From: Desulfatitalea alkaliphila
GTDB taxonomy: Bacteria; Desulfobacterota; Desulfobacteria; Desulfobacterales; Desulfosarcinaceae
DNA length: 64,000 bases
Assembly (NCBI RefSeq): GCF_022968795.1
Contig: NZ_JALJRB010000011.1
Span: 1-64,000, forward strand
Direction of reading: 5' to 3'
Part shown: piece by piece, positions 56,154-64,000 of the stretch
Numbering within the stretch: position 1 is the stretch's first letter
How the letters are laid out: every line of letters starts with the position of its first letter
The notes under the pieces: model-generated
The model's input: the letters and a program-made list of their open reading frames with translations, nothing else
The model's database searches: none
Told to the model about the DNA's origin: nothing
Made by a program: the position numbers and the translations under genes

Positions 56154-56633
56154 TCAGGCACCCGCGGCCCGCTTCATATTCTCCAGGTGCTCCGTCCCCG
56201 ATTGGATCACCATGGCTTCGAGGATCTGCTTGGCGCTGAACGTACCGCCCAGGGCCGCCACGGTGGCCGTGCGGTTGAGCGCCGCATCGTCCAGGCCCGA
56301 CACATGGTCCACCATTGCGGCACCCTGCTTTTGCAAGATGTCCAACACCTCCTCCTTGGTGCATTGGGTGTGCTTGGCGGCGTGGTCCTTGTTCATGGCG
56401 TCGATCTGCGCATAGGTGAAGTCGGGCAGAGGTTGGCCGGCGGCCACCAGTTTCGCCAAATCGACGGCCCGGTAATGGGTTACGCCGATATGCCGGGCCA
56501 CCACATTGATGGGCCAGTTCTCGCCGGCACAGGTTTTTTGCCAAGCATCCGCGTCGAGGGATTGGACAAACCGGATCAATTCATCGTTGAAAGCCTTGAG
56601 ACGTTCGGCCAACTGCTGAGCAACGGTGGTCAT
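56154..56633 (-). CDS. DinB family protein
   Basis: A protein of about 159 residues with the four-helix DinB/YfiT plan: AERLKAFNDELIRFV, then NVVARHIGVTHYRAVDLAK (His for metal) and EHLENM near the C-terminus. Some DinB proteins are thiol-dependent transferases for bacillithiol or mycothiol; the function here is unknown. The ATG at 56633 follows AAGGAA. Confidence 0.85.
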   Translation of the reverse strand: MTTVAQQLAERLKAFNDELIRFVQSLDADAWQKTCAGENWPINVVARHIGVTHYRAVDLAKLVAAGQPLPDFTYAQIDAMNKDHAAKHTQCTKEEVLDILQKQGAAMVDHVSGLDDAALNRTATVAALGGTFSAKQILEAMVIQSGTEHLENMKRAAGA

Positions 56634-56719
56634 TGACACATTCCTTTCCACATGGATTCAGCATAGGGTTTACACCACCATCATGTACCAAACGCCGCTG
56701 CCATGTAAAGGGGAAAACC

Positions 56720-56763
56720 GGAAAGGGCGCTCCCTTGATTACGCCAAGCAAGCGCCCTTTTCC
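56720..56763. terminator. Terminator-like hairpin
   Basis: GGAAAGGGCGCT pairs with AGCGCCCTTTTCC across a 19-base loop. It lies downstream of the minus-strand SGNH gene and upstream of DinB. It probably ends the SGNH transcript. Confidence 0.7.
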
Positions 56764-56857
56764 TATTTGACATCCGGCCGCGGGGTATTCGCTTTTGGAG
56801 TAGCAGCCACCGTGGGGGATAGGACGAGATCCAAGCCTCAACCGGCACCGTCGATTT

Positions 56858-57625
56858 TCAGTTGCATCCGATGGGGCCCGGATCGGGGTCGTTGCCATTA
56901 TTGCCGTTATCCACGTCCGGCACACAACCGGGCCCCTGTTCGATGCAATGGGCCTGCAGGGTGTCCCAGATCAGGTTGGCCAGCACCCGCGAGCCTTGAT
57001 CGGTGGGATGGATTCTGTCCGGACCGATATATTGCGGGTTGGCGTTGAAGATCGGCATGGGTTCCACCAGAACGCCGCCGTGTTTTTGCACCAGCTTTTC
57101 CATCTCGTCGTGCATATAGAGAAAGGCCGGGCGCATGGAAGTGTCGAGAATGAAAAAGTAGTTCATATATACGATATTTTCCACACCATCGCGGCGCATT
57201 TTTGCAAACAGGGCATCGGCCGCCTCCAGGGAAGGCGCCAGCTCACGGCGACAGGCCGCGCTGACCGTGCCGCCGGAGCAAGACATTCGGGCGCCCACCT
57301 GCACATCGTTGCCGCCGCCGTCCATGATGACGGTCCGGATGTTGCCGTCCGCCCGCACGGCCCTGGCGTATTGATCGGGAATGGGCGTTACGAACGATCC
57401 CCCGTCCAACTGGGCGCCGCTGACCGCGTAGTCACGGTAGCGCTCTCCCGAAAGGCGCTCCAACTCATTGTGAATTTCACCCGACAGCGCAAAAATGGAA
57501 TCACCGATGATCACCACTTGGGAATTGACATTGCCCCCCGATGGCACGCAGGCGACCATGGCCCATACAAGACACGCTGACAGACTCAAGCCCAACCATA
57601 CTTTCCAGCCTTTCTTCATCTTCAT
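56858..57625 (-). CDS. SGNH/GDSL hydrolase-like lipoprotein
   Basis: A 255-residue protein with a lipoprotein signal (KGWKVWLGLSLSACLVWAM followed by VAC, the Cys as lipidation site). The SGNH Ser is in VVIIGDSIFALSG, an Asn in MDGGGNDVQVG and a catalytic Asp/His in GPDRIHPTDQG. It is probably an esterase anchored in the envelope. The C-terminus is a low-complexity acidic tail (DVDNGNNGNDPDPGPIGCN) ending near a Cys. The ATG at 57625 follows AGGGAGG. Confidence 0.85.
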   Translation of the reverse strand: MKMKKGWKVWLGLSLSACLVWAMVACVPSGGNVNSQVVIIGDSIFALSGEIHNELERLSGERYRDYAVSGAQLDGGSFVTPIPDQYARAVRADGNIRTVIMDGGGNDVQVGARMSCSGGTVSAACRRELAPSLEAADALFAKMRRDGVENIVYMNYFFILDTSMRPAFLYMHDEMEKLVQKHGGVLVEPMPIFNANPQYIGPDRIHPTDQGSRVLANLIWDTLQAHCIEQGPGCVPDVDNGNNGNDPDPGPIGCN

Positions 57626-58010
57626 GACATCCTCCCTGATTGATGATGGAATAGACAAGAGCGAATAACCGGTTCACGTACGTTATCACTGCCGGTCCCG
57701 AGCACAAAGCGTCACAAGGAAGCCTGATGTTGAATCGCTCCGGCCTGTTGGTCGCTCACGGCGCATACTAGCAAACCCGGATCCGCCGCACCATGGGGAA
57801 ACCCCCGGAAATGACCGTCGAAAACCCTCGATCCGGCCCAACCGGAAAATGGCCGTGGGCCCATAGGGTCACTTTTTTTTTGATCACCGAAGGATCATGG
57901 GTTATAAGGACGGGCGTTTTGGCGGCGCAGGACACGAAAACGGCTGCGGAGCCAAGCGGATATGCGACATCAACCCTGTGCACCGGACCCACACCAGCCA
58001 TGGAGGTTTT
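57626..58010. other. Divergent intergenic region, SGNH and XRE-cupin genes
   Basis: A 385-base gap. It contains a candidate plus-strand promoter at 57880-57908 and a GATCACCGAAGGATC-type partial palindrome around 57882-57896. Nothing else is recognisable. Confidence 0.5.
57880..57908 (+). promoter_or_regulatory. Candidate promoter of the XRE-cupin gene
   Basis: TTGATC at 57880-57885, 17 bases, TATAAG at 57903-57908. The spacer overlaps a GATCACCGAAGGATC near-palindrome, a plausible operator for the regulator itself. Confidence 0.5.
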
Positions 58011-58580
58011 ATGAAATCGGAAAAAGTCGGCCGGCGAATCAAGACATATATGGAACGCAAGGAACTCACCTTGACCGAACTGGCTGCCGCAACGGACCTC
58101 TCCACCGATTTTCTCACGTCGGTGATCGAGGACAACGTCTACCCCTCCCTCGGGCCGTTGCTCAAAATCGCCCGGGCCCTGGATGTGCGCCTGGGCACCT
58201 TTCTGGACGATCAATTCAGTGAGGACCCCTTGATCATGCGCCGGGAGGCACGCAAAAGCGAGCTGAGCATGTTGCGCGGCAAGGACAAGCCGGCGGACAT
58301 GAAGTTTTTCTCCCTCGGCAAAGGCAAGAGCGACCGCCACATGGAACCCTTCTACGTCGAACTGCTGCCGGAATCGGCCGTGGACAAGCATTTGTCGAGC
58401 CACGAAGGCGAGGAGTTCATCGTTGTCCAGGAAGGCGAGATCGAGGTGCAGTACGGCGATGCGAACCACACCCTCAAGGTGGGCGACAGCATCTATTACA
58501 ACTCCATCGTGCCGCACTATGTCAGCTGCAAGGGCGGCACCAAGGCCGCCATCTACGCAGTGCTGTACATCCCCAAATAG
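58011..58580 (+). CDS. XRE family transcriptional regulator with cupin domain
   Basis: A 189-residue protein: N-terminal helix-turn-helix (KVGRRIKTYMERKELTLTEL, about 4-65) and a C-terminal cupin (about 115-187, HEGEEFIVVQEGEIEVQYG, GDSIYYNSIVPHYV). The cupin probably binds a small ligand or metal. The ATG at 58011 follows GGAGG; a frame extending to 57897 is not coding by family length. The acyl-CoA ligase starts 28 bases later, so the pair is probably one operon with the regulator sensing an acyl-CoA-related molecule. Confidence 0.9.
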   Translation: MKSEKVGRRIKTYMERKELTLTELAAATDLSTDFLTSVIEDNVYPSLGPLLKIARALDVRLGTFLDDQFSEDPLIMRREARKSELSMLRGKDKPADMKFFSLGKGKSDRHMEPFYVELLPESAVDKHLSSHEGEEFIVVQEGEIEVQYGDANHTLKVGDSIYYNSIVPHYVSCKGGTKAAIYAVLYIPK

Positions 58581-58608
58581 ATCGTGGGCATCCGGCAAAG
58601 GAGATACC

Positions 58609-60291
58609 ATGAGTGAGCCATTGCGCAAACTGACCCTGGGGCAGATGCTGGACGACACCATTGGCCGTTATCCGGACAATGAAGCGTTGGTTTACGTGGA
58701 CCGCGACCTGCGCATGACCTACACCGAATTCGGTCGCGTGGTGGACCAGCTGGCCCGGGGCCTGATGGCGCTGGGCGTGGCCAAGGGGGAAAAGGTGGCG
58801 GTATGGGCCACCAACGTGCCCTACTGGGTCGCCTTGCAGTTCGCCACGGCCAAAATCGGGGCGATCCTGTTGACGGTCAACACCAATTACAAACGGGCCG
58901 AGCTGGCCTACCTGCTGGAGCAGTCCGAAACCGAAAACCTGTTCATCATCGACGGTCACATGGACACCGACTATCTGCAGACGGTCTACGACCTGGTGCC
59001 GGAGCTCAAGAAACAGGAGCGCGGCCGGCTGCAAAGCGCCCGCTTTCCCCATCTCAAACGGCTGTTCTTTCTCGGCATGGAAAAGCACCGGGGGTTCTAC
59101 GCCCTGCCCGAGGTGATGGCCATGGCCGCCATGACCCCGCCGGAGGCCTATGCCGCGCGCCAGGCCGAACTGACACCCGACGATGTGGTCAACATGCAGT
59201 ACACCTCCGGCACCACCGGATTTCCCAAGGGGGTGATGCTGACCCACGTCAACATCGGCAACAACGGCTACTGGGTCGCGCGCAACCAGCGCTTCAGCGA
59301 AAAAGACCGGCTCTGCGTGCCGGTACCCCTTTTCCATTGCTTCGGCTGCGTCATGGGAGTGCTGGGCGCCGTCAGCCACGGCGCCACCCTGGTGATCCTG
59401 GAAAAGTTCGACCCGGTGCAGCTGATGGCCTCGGTGGAACAGGAGCGCTGCACGGCGCTCTATGGCGTGCCCACCATGTTCATCGCCGTGCTGGGCCACA
59501 AGCTGTTCGACAAGTTCGATTTCTCCTCCCTGCGCACCGGCATCATGGCCGGCTCCCCCTGCCCCGTGCAGGTGATGCGCCAGGTGATCGACAAGATGAA
59601 TTTGCGCGAGATCACCATCTGCTACGGCCTGACCGAGGCCTCGCCGGTGATCACCCAGACCCTGCCCGACGACGACCTGCGGCGCCGCACCGAAACGGTG
59701 GGCCGCGCCATGCCCCACATCGACGTCAAAATCGTCGATCCGGAAACCGGACGCATCCTCGGCCCCGGCGAACAGGGCGAAGTGTGCTGCCGCGGCTACA
59801 GCGTCATGAAGGGCTATTACAACATGCCCGAAGCCACCGCCAAGACCATCGACAACGAGAGCTGGCTGCATTCGGGGGATCTGGGGGTGATGGATGCCGA
59901 CGGCTACCTGGCCATCACCGGCCGCCACAAGGACATGATCATCCGCGGCGGCGAAAACATCTACCCTCGGGAGATCGAGGAGTTCATCTACCGCATGGAA
60001 GGGGTGGTGGACGTGCAGGTGGTGGGCGTGCCCAGCCGCAAGTACGGCGAGGAGGTGGGCGCCTTCGTCATCAAGAAGCCGGAGGTGGATTTGAAGGCCG
60101 AGGACATCCAGGACTTCTGCCGCGGGCAGATCAGTCGTTTCAAGATCCCCCGGCACATCGCCTTCGTGGACGGCTACCCCATGACCGCCAGCGGCAAGGT
60201 GCAAAAATACAAGTTGCAGGAGATGTCCGTGGCGCTGTTCCCCGGACCGGACCGCATGTCGGTGGAAGAGATGGGCATCGCCAACAAATAG
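58609..60291 (+). CDS. Acyl-CoA synthetase (AMP-forming ligase)
   Basis: A 560-residue ANL enzyme that makes acyl-CoA from a fatty or other carboxylic acid with ATP. The signature YTSGTTGFPKGVMLTH, ICYGLTEASPV, LHSGDLGVMDADGYLAITGR and the C-terminal Lys in MTASGKVQKYK are all present. The ATG at 58609 has AAGGAG upstream; a frame reaching 58423 overlaps the regulator and is spurious. The chain length is not predictable. Confidence 0.93.
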   Translation: MSEPLRKLTLGQMLDDTIGRYPDNEALVYVDRDLRMTYTEFGRVVDQLARGLMALGVAKGEKVAVWATNVPYWVALQFATAKIGAILLTVNTNYKRAELAYLLEQSETENLFIIDGHMDTDYLQTVYDLVPELKKQERGRLQSARFPHLKRLFFLGMEKHRGFYALPEVMAMAAMTPPEAYAARQAELTPDDVVNMQYTSGTTGFPKGVMLTHVNIGNNGYWVARNQRFSEKDRLCVPVPLFHCFGCVMGVLGAVSHGATLVILEKFDPVQLMASVEQERCTALYGVPTMFIAVLGHKLFDKFDFSSLRTGIMAGSPCPVQVMRQVIDKMNLREITICYGLTEASPVITQTLPDDDLRRRTETVGRAMPHIDVKIVDPETGRILGPGEQGEVCCRGYSVMKGYYNMPEATAKTIDNESWLHSGDLGVMDADGYLAITGRHKDMIIRGGENIYPREIEEFIYRMEGVVDVQVVGVPSRKYGEEVGAFVIKKPEVDLKAEDIQDFCRGQISRFKIPRHIAFVDGYPMTASGKVQKYKLQEMSVALFPGPDRMSVEEMGIANK

Positions 60292-60370
60292 GGCCCGGCC
60301 GTTGCCGAATTGCAGCGGCCCTCAGCCGAACCGCGGACCCCCATTGTTCAAGGAGCGCAGGGCGGCGGCT

Positions 60371-60871
60371 TCAGTCGAAGGTCTTTTCCATCTTGTAGTC
60401 GTCCATCACAAAGCCGCCGCCGATGTCCTGCACGATGGGTCCGGCATTGGTGAAACCCATCCGTTCATACCAGGCGATGGCGGCGGCATTGTGCTTGTTG
60501 ACCGTCAACCAGACCATCCCCAGCCCTTGGCGGCGGCAAAGATCCTCCACGAACCGCAGCATCTCCTTGCCCAGGCCGTGGCCGCGCTGCGAGGCGAGCA
60601 GATAGATCTTGCTGAGCAGAAGCGAGCCGTCGTCGACATCCGGCACCACGGCCAGGTAGCCCACCTCCTGTGCGTCACTTGTCACCAGGTAGTATGCATA
60701 ATCCTCGTCGACCTGTGCCGCCACCGCCGGCGCGCTCTGGAACTTCTGCACCATGTAGTCCACCTGCGCCCGACCGATAATGGGCGTGTAATGAGCCGTC
60801 CAGATCTCGCGCGCCAGCCGCGCCACGGCCGCGATTTGCGTTTGTGATCGAACCTTGTGGAAACCGATCAT
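60371..60871 (-). CDS. GNAT family N-acetyltransferase
   Basis: A 166-residue acetyltransferase: LLLSKIYLLASQRGHGLGKEML contains the acetyl-CoA loop (QRGHGLG), and NAAAIAWYERMGFTNAGPI is motif B. The substrate is unknown. The ATG at 60871 follows AAGGAACGC. The open frame continues far upstream, but that part lies out of frame inside the SLC13 gene and is spurious. It is the last gene of the minus-strand group beginning with the acyl-CoA synthetase subunits. Confidence 0.9.
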   Translation of the reverse strand: MIGFHKVRSQTQIAAVARLAREIWTAHYTPIIGRAQVDYMVQKFQSAPAVAAQVDEDYAYYLVTSDAQEVGYLAVVPDVDDGSLLLSKIYLLASQRGHGLGKEMLRFVEDLCRRQGLGMVWLTVNKHNAAAIAWYERMGFTNAGPIVQDIGGGFVMDDYKMEKTFD

Positions 60872-60930
60872 GCGTTCCTTCCAAGAGAATGCGGTCGCCG
60901 GCCGGACCGCTTGACCGGCAATCGGCAATT

Positions 60931-62721
60931 TCAGAACCGCCAAAAAAGGGTGATCAACGGCACCGCCACCGCCACCACCAGGATCGACATGGGCAGGCCA
61001 AGTTGCCAATAGTCGCCGAAACGGTACCCGCCGGGGGCCATGACCAGGGCGTTGGATTGGTGACCCACCGGCGTCAGAAAGGCACAGGAGGCCCCCACGG
61101 CCACACCCATCAACAGGGGATCGGCCGACACGCCCATGCCCAGGGCCAGGTGGATGGCGATGGGGGCCATCAGCACGGCGGCGGCGGCATTGTTGACCAC
61201 GTTGGACAGCAGCATGGTGCCCACCATGAGCACCGCCAGAGTGACCACCGGGGCGAAGTGGTCGGACAACAGCATCATCTTGTCGGCGATCAGTTGTGCC
61301 CCGCCGGTGGTTTCCAGGGCATTGCCCAAGGGAAACATGGCCCCCAGCAAAATGATGATGGGCCAGTCGATGCTCTCGTAGATCTCCTCCACCGAAATCA
61401 GTCCGATGACGATCATGATCAGTGCCGCCGCCATGAATGCGATCTGCACGGGCATTACATTGAAGGCGGCCGCCGCCATCGCCGCGCCGAAAATGCCGAC
61501 GGCCATCACCACTTTGCGCGGTTTGGGCAAACGAAAGCCGCGTTCGGCCAGGGGCAGGCACCCCAAGTGGGTCAGGGCGGCCTGCAGCGCCTCCTGGCCG
61601 CCCTGGAGCAACAGGATGTCGCCCACGGCCAGTTGGGTCTGACCCAGGCGGGTTCTGAGCCGTTGCCCCTGGCGCGCCACGGCCAGCAGGTTGACATGAT
61701 GGGTGCGCCGCAACCGCATGCCCGCCGCGGTTCGCCCGACCAGCACGGAACCGGTGGTGACGATGGCCTCGATGATCCGGATCTCCTCCGATTCCATCGC
61801 CTCCTTGTGGTCCACCTTGTTCTCCGCCAACTCGAACCCCAGTTCCTCGACCAGAAACTGCAACTCCTCCGCGTCGGCTTCCACCACCAGCAGATCCCCT
61901 GCTTGCAGCACTTCGTACCATGACGGCGCGGGGATGTACCGGTCGCCGCGGATCAGGCCCGCAACGGTGATCTGCTCGCCGTCCTCCATGGCGGCGTTCA
62001 GGTGGAACAGGGTCCGGCCGACCATTTTGGATTCCTCGGCGACGATCACCTCCGAGATATAGTCGTCGATCTCGAACAACTCTTCGGCCGATTCGGCACT
62101 CTCCCGCTTGGGGGTGAGGCGCCAACCCACCAGGGCGATGAACACCAGGCCCACTAGTGCCACGCCCGCGCCCACGGGGGCGAAATCGAACATGCCGAAA
62201 GGCGGCGCATCGGTCTGGGTGCGGTAGGTGGCGATGATGATGTTGGGCGGGGTGCCGATCAAGGTCAGCAGCCCCCCGATGAGGGATCCGAAGGCCAGGG
62301 GCATGAGCAGCAGGGAGGGCGAACGGCCGCTCTTGCGCGACAGCCAGATGGCCACGGGCATCAGCAAGGCCAGTGCCCCCACGTTGTTCATGAAGCCCGA
62401 GCAGAGCACCACGATGGCGGTCAGGGTGGCCACCTGCACCGTGGGACGGTCGCCCACGCGGGAAAGCAGGCGGGACATGGCATCCACCACGCCGGCGTTG
62501 AGCAGGCCGCGGCTGATCACCAGCACGGCGGCCACGGTGATCACCGCCGGATGGCCGAACCCCAGAAACACCTCGGCAGGCGGCACCAGCCCGGCAATGA
62601 ACACCAGAAAGAGAGCCCCCAGGGCGACGATATCGTAGCGCCAGCGCCCCCAGACGAAGAGGAGCAAGGTCGCCAGCAAAATGGCGAAAACGATGGTCTG
62701 GTCAACGGTCATCCCCATCAT
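60931..62721 (-). CDS. SLC13/DASS-type permease with two RCK_C (TrkA_C) domains
   Basis: A 596-residue transporter with about eleven membrane helices. The order is helices (1-205), two cytoplasmic TrkA_C domains (about 215-300, 310-390; YEVLQAGDLLVVEADAEELQ and LGQTQLAVGDILLLQGG), then helices to the end. LTLIGTPPNIIIATYR and FLTPVGHQSNALVMAPGGYRF are the two substrate-loop repeats. It probably imports a dicarboxylate or sulfate. It overlaps the beta-subunit gene by 20 bases. Confidence 0.9.
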   Translation of the reverse strand: MMGMTVDQTIVFAILLATLLLFVWGRWRYDIVALGALFLVFIAGLVPPAEVFLGFGHPAVITVAAVLVISRGLLNAGVVDAMSRLLSRVGDRPTVQVATLTAIVVLCSGFMNNVGALALLMPVAIWLSRKSGRSPSLLLMPLAFGSLIGGLLTLIGTPPNIIIATYRTQTDAPPFGMFDFAPVGAGVALVGLVFIALVGWRLTPKRESAESAEELFEIDDYISEVIVAEESKMVGRTLFHLNAAMEDGEQITVAGLIRGDRYIPAPSWYEVLQAGDLLVVEADAEELQFLVEELGFELAENKVDHKEAMESEEIRIIEAIVTTGSVLVGRTAAGMRLRRTHHVNLLAVARQGQRLRTRLGQTQLAVGDILLLQGGQEALQAALTHLGCLPLAERGFRLPKPRKVVMAVGIFGAAMAAAAFNVMPVQIAFMAAALIMIVIGLISVEEIYESIDWPIIILLGAMFPLGNALETTGGAQLIADKMMLLSDHFAPVVTLAVLMVGTMLLSNVVNNAAAAVLMAPIAIHLALGMGVSADPLLMGVAVGASCAFLTPVGHQSNALVMAPGGYRFGDYWQLGLPMSILVVAVAVPLITLFWRF

Positions 62722-63406
62722 GGCGCACCACCATCAAAGCATCCACGGCCACGGGCCGTTCGCCGGCCAGGATCACCGGATTCAAATCGATTTCGGCGAC
62801 CGCCGGAAAGGCCAGGGCGATGTTACCCACCGCCATCAAGATGCGCGACAGCGCCTCCTTGTCCGCGGCGGGCATGCCCCGTACCGCCTCCAGAATCCCG
62901 GCGCCCTTGATCTCCGCCATCATCTCCATTGCATCTCCTTGGCTCAAAGGCGCGCGGCGGAAGGCGATGTCCTTTAAAATCTCGGTGAATATACCCCCCA
63001 GGCCGAACATGACGCACGGCCCGAACTGGGGATCGCGGGTCAGGCCGATGACCAGCTCCCGCCGCCCCCGCACCATCTCCTGTACCAACACGCCGCCGTC
63101 GACGCCCTGCATGGCGCCGACGATCTCATCGTACATCCGCAGCGCCTCGGCCGCATCGCGCACATCCAGGCGCACCAGATGCCGTTCCGTTTTGTGGACG
63201 ATGTCGGCGGCGCACCCCTTCATCACCACCGGGAAACCGATGCTTGCGGCAGCGTCGGCCAGCGCCGTACGGTCGGTCACCAGCACCTCCCGGGTGACCG
63301 GTATGTCGAAAGCGGTCAGCACCTGTTTGGCCTCGTGCTCGGACAAGGCCTTGCGCCCTTGGGCCAGGGCCTCTTGGATGATCTGTTGCGCCATCGCCTG
63401 GTTCAT
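62702..63406 (-). CDS. NDP-forming acyl-CoA synthetase, beta (ATP-grasp) subunit
   Basis: A 234-residue ATP-grasp subunit (succinyl-CoA-synthetase-like). IGFPVVMKGCAADIVHKTE holds the His-Lys pair that corresponds to the beta phosphohistidine site, and GGIFTEILKDIAFRRAPL and AEIDLNPVILAG are family marks. With the alpha subunit it converts acyl-CoA, ADP and phosphate to acid, CoA and ATP. It overlaps the alpha gene by four bases. Confidence 0.92.
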   Translation of the reverse strand: MNQAMAQQIIQEALAQGRKALSEHEAKQVLTAFDIPVTREVLVTDRTALADAAASIGFPVVMKGCAADIVHKTERHLVRLDVRDAAEALRMYDEIVGAMQGVDGGVLVQEMVRGRRELVIGLTRDPQFGPCVMFGLGGIFTEILKDIAFRRAPLSQGDAMEMMAEIKGAGILEAVRGMPAADKEALSRILMAVGNIALAFPAVAEIDLNPVILAGERPVAVDALMVVRHDGDDR

Positions 63407-64000
63407 ACCGTTTTCCTTCCGTAATGAACATTCAAATGGCCGATGGCCCGGAGTGCTTCGTGCAGCTCGTCGAACACCACGATGCCATGCGCCATGAAGG
63501 TCCGGCGCGCCAGGGCGATCATCTCCACCACATCCAGGTGATCCAGGCCCCTGCGCGGATTGGGCAGCACGACCACCACCGGCTTGCCCGTGCGGCGGGC
63601 CACCTCTTGGAAATGGGCCGCCAGATCGCGGTAAGGCGCCACCTCTTTCACGGGCAGGCCCATCATGCGGGCCATGTTCTTGTAGTGGCTCAAGAGGCTG
63701 ATGAAAATCTGCAATTCGATGCGTGGGTCCTCGGCGGCCAGCAGCAACACCTCCTTGAGCACTTCGGGCGCCACAAAAGGGTTGGCCACATCCACAGGAT
63801 TGCCGGCGGAAGAGCCCGGTCGGGGCAGGATCGCCTCGATGCGCTCGACCAGGGGTGGGTCAAAGGCCGGGATGGTCAAGCCGAAGGGCTCGGCCGCATC
63901 GGCCGCCGCCACCCCCAGGGCGCCGCCGCCGCCCAGCACGCTGATCCGGCGGAACGGTCGCGGCGGCAGCATGGCAAAGGCCAGGGCCGCCTGGCTCATC
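63403..64000 (-). CDS. NDP-forming acyl-CoA synthetase, alpha subunit (5' end outside window)
   Basis: Only the C-terminal part (198 residues visible) is in the window. It contains RRISVLGGGGALGVAAADAAE and VVVLPNPRRGL, typical of the alpha subunit's C-terminal ligase domain. The N-terminal CoA-binding domain and the alpha active-site His lie beyond the edge. The true start is not visible. Confidence 0.85.
   Translation of the reverse strand, partial: MSQAALAFAMLPPRPFRRISVLGGGGALGVAAADAAEPFGLTIPAFDPPLVERIEAILPRPGSSAGNPVDVANPFVAPEVLKEVLLLAAEDPRIELQIFISLLSHYKNMARMMGLPVKEVAPYRDLAAHFQEVARRTGKPVVVVLPNPRRGLDHLDVVEMIALARRTFMAHGIVVFDELHEALRAIGHLNVHYGRKTV

Noticed and set aside
58423-60291. N-terminal extension of the acyl-CoA ligase
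   Set aside because: The 62 extra residues overlap the XRE-cupin gene in another frame and are not ligase-like; AAGGAG marks 58609 as the start.
60371-62125. Possible 584-residue fusion ending in a GNAT domain
   Set aside because: Only the last 166 residues are protein-like and they have their own start with a ribosome site. The earlier part runs out of frame through the SLC13 gene.

Overview
The window is 64 kb of GC-rich chromosomal DNA from a Gram-negative bacterium. Gene content and order suggest an anaerobic member of the Desulfobacterota, of the Desulfobacteraceae/Desulfosarcinaceae type. This is an inference from: a DUF503 gene inside the nusA-infB-rbfA cluster, paired YkgJ-type cysteine-cluster proteins, split NDP-forming acyl-CoA synthetase subunits, an XRE-cupin regulator beside an acyl-CoA ligase, menaquinone-type genes, and an ftsEX/EnvC division module. 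No prophage, insertion sequence, CRISPR array, rRNA or plasmid gene was seen. Most of the window is core genome.

Layout. 1-303 is a copy of an intergenic repeat. 304-5244 holds a Memo-like protein, two YkgJ-type proteins with a dGTPase-like hydrolase (minus strand), an orphan HsdR-N-like protein and a nucleoside deaminase. 5482-10950 is infC-rpmI-rplT-pheS-pheT-merR; infC appears to start with ATA. 11029-11104 is tRNA-Gly(CCC) with a near-consensus promoter, followed by a terminator and the long translation/RNA operon rimP-nusA-infB-DUF503-rbfA-nrnA-truB-rpsO-pnp-M16 peptidase-dut-MBL hydrolase (11294-24229). 24269-28485 holds psd and menG (minus), dnaJ-queD (plus) and a cytidylate-kinase-like gene (minus). 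28883-32476 holds murB and a 7TM-PAS-GGDEF protein (minus). 32704-36247 holds a radical SAM protein, a DMT transporter, an M15/DUF882 protein and pyrE. 36446-41905 is a cell-division/envelope operon: ftsE-ftsX-EnvC-like-ctpA-polysaccharide deacetylase. 42175-48716 holds htpG behind a sigma-32-type promoter, a hybrid histidine kinase and an acyl-CoA dehydrogenase. 48717-49865 is a 1.1-kb repeat-rich intergenic region. 49866-56633 holds a UbiA prenyltransferase, cydC and cydD, an outer-membrane-type protein, TrmO and DinB. 56858-64000 holds an SGNH lipoprotein, XRE-cupin plus acyl-CoA ligase, a GNAT, an SLC13 permease and the two NDP-forming acyl-CoA synthetase subunits; the alpha subunit is cut by the window edge.

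How it fits together. Two blocks (infC-pheT and tRNA-rimP to pnp) supply translation initiation, ribosome maturation, tRNA charging, tRNA modification and RNA turnover. The division block couples FtsEX to a degenerate LytM protein that probably activates amidases. menG and UbiA point to menaquinone, and CydDC to cytochrome bd maturation or thiol export. The acyl-CoA ligase, acyl-CoA dehydrogenase and NDP-forming synthetase point to fatty-acid or acyl-CoA metabolism with energy conservation.

The least explained material is non-coding. There are several families of short intergenic repeats: heptad arrays ending in CTG, nonamer arrays, palindromes followed by CTAC, and a CACCGGCAAC hairpin. There is also a long imperfect inverted repeat of about 190 nt at 49121-49308; its downstream flank recurs almost unchanged at the very start of the window.
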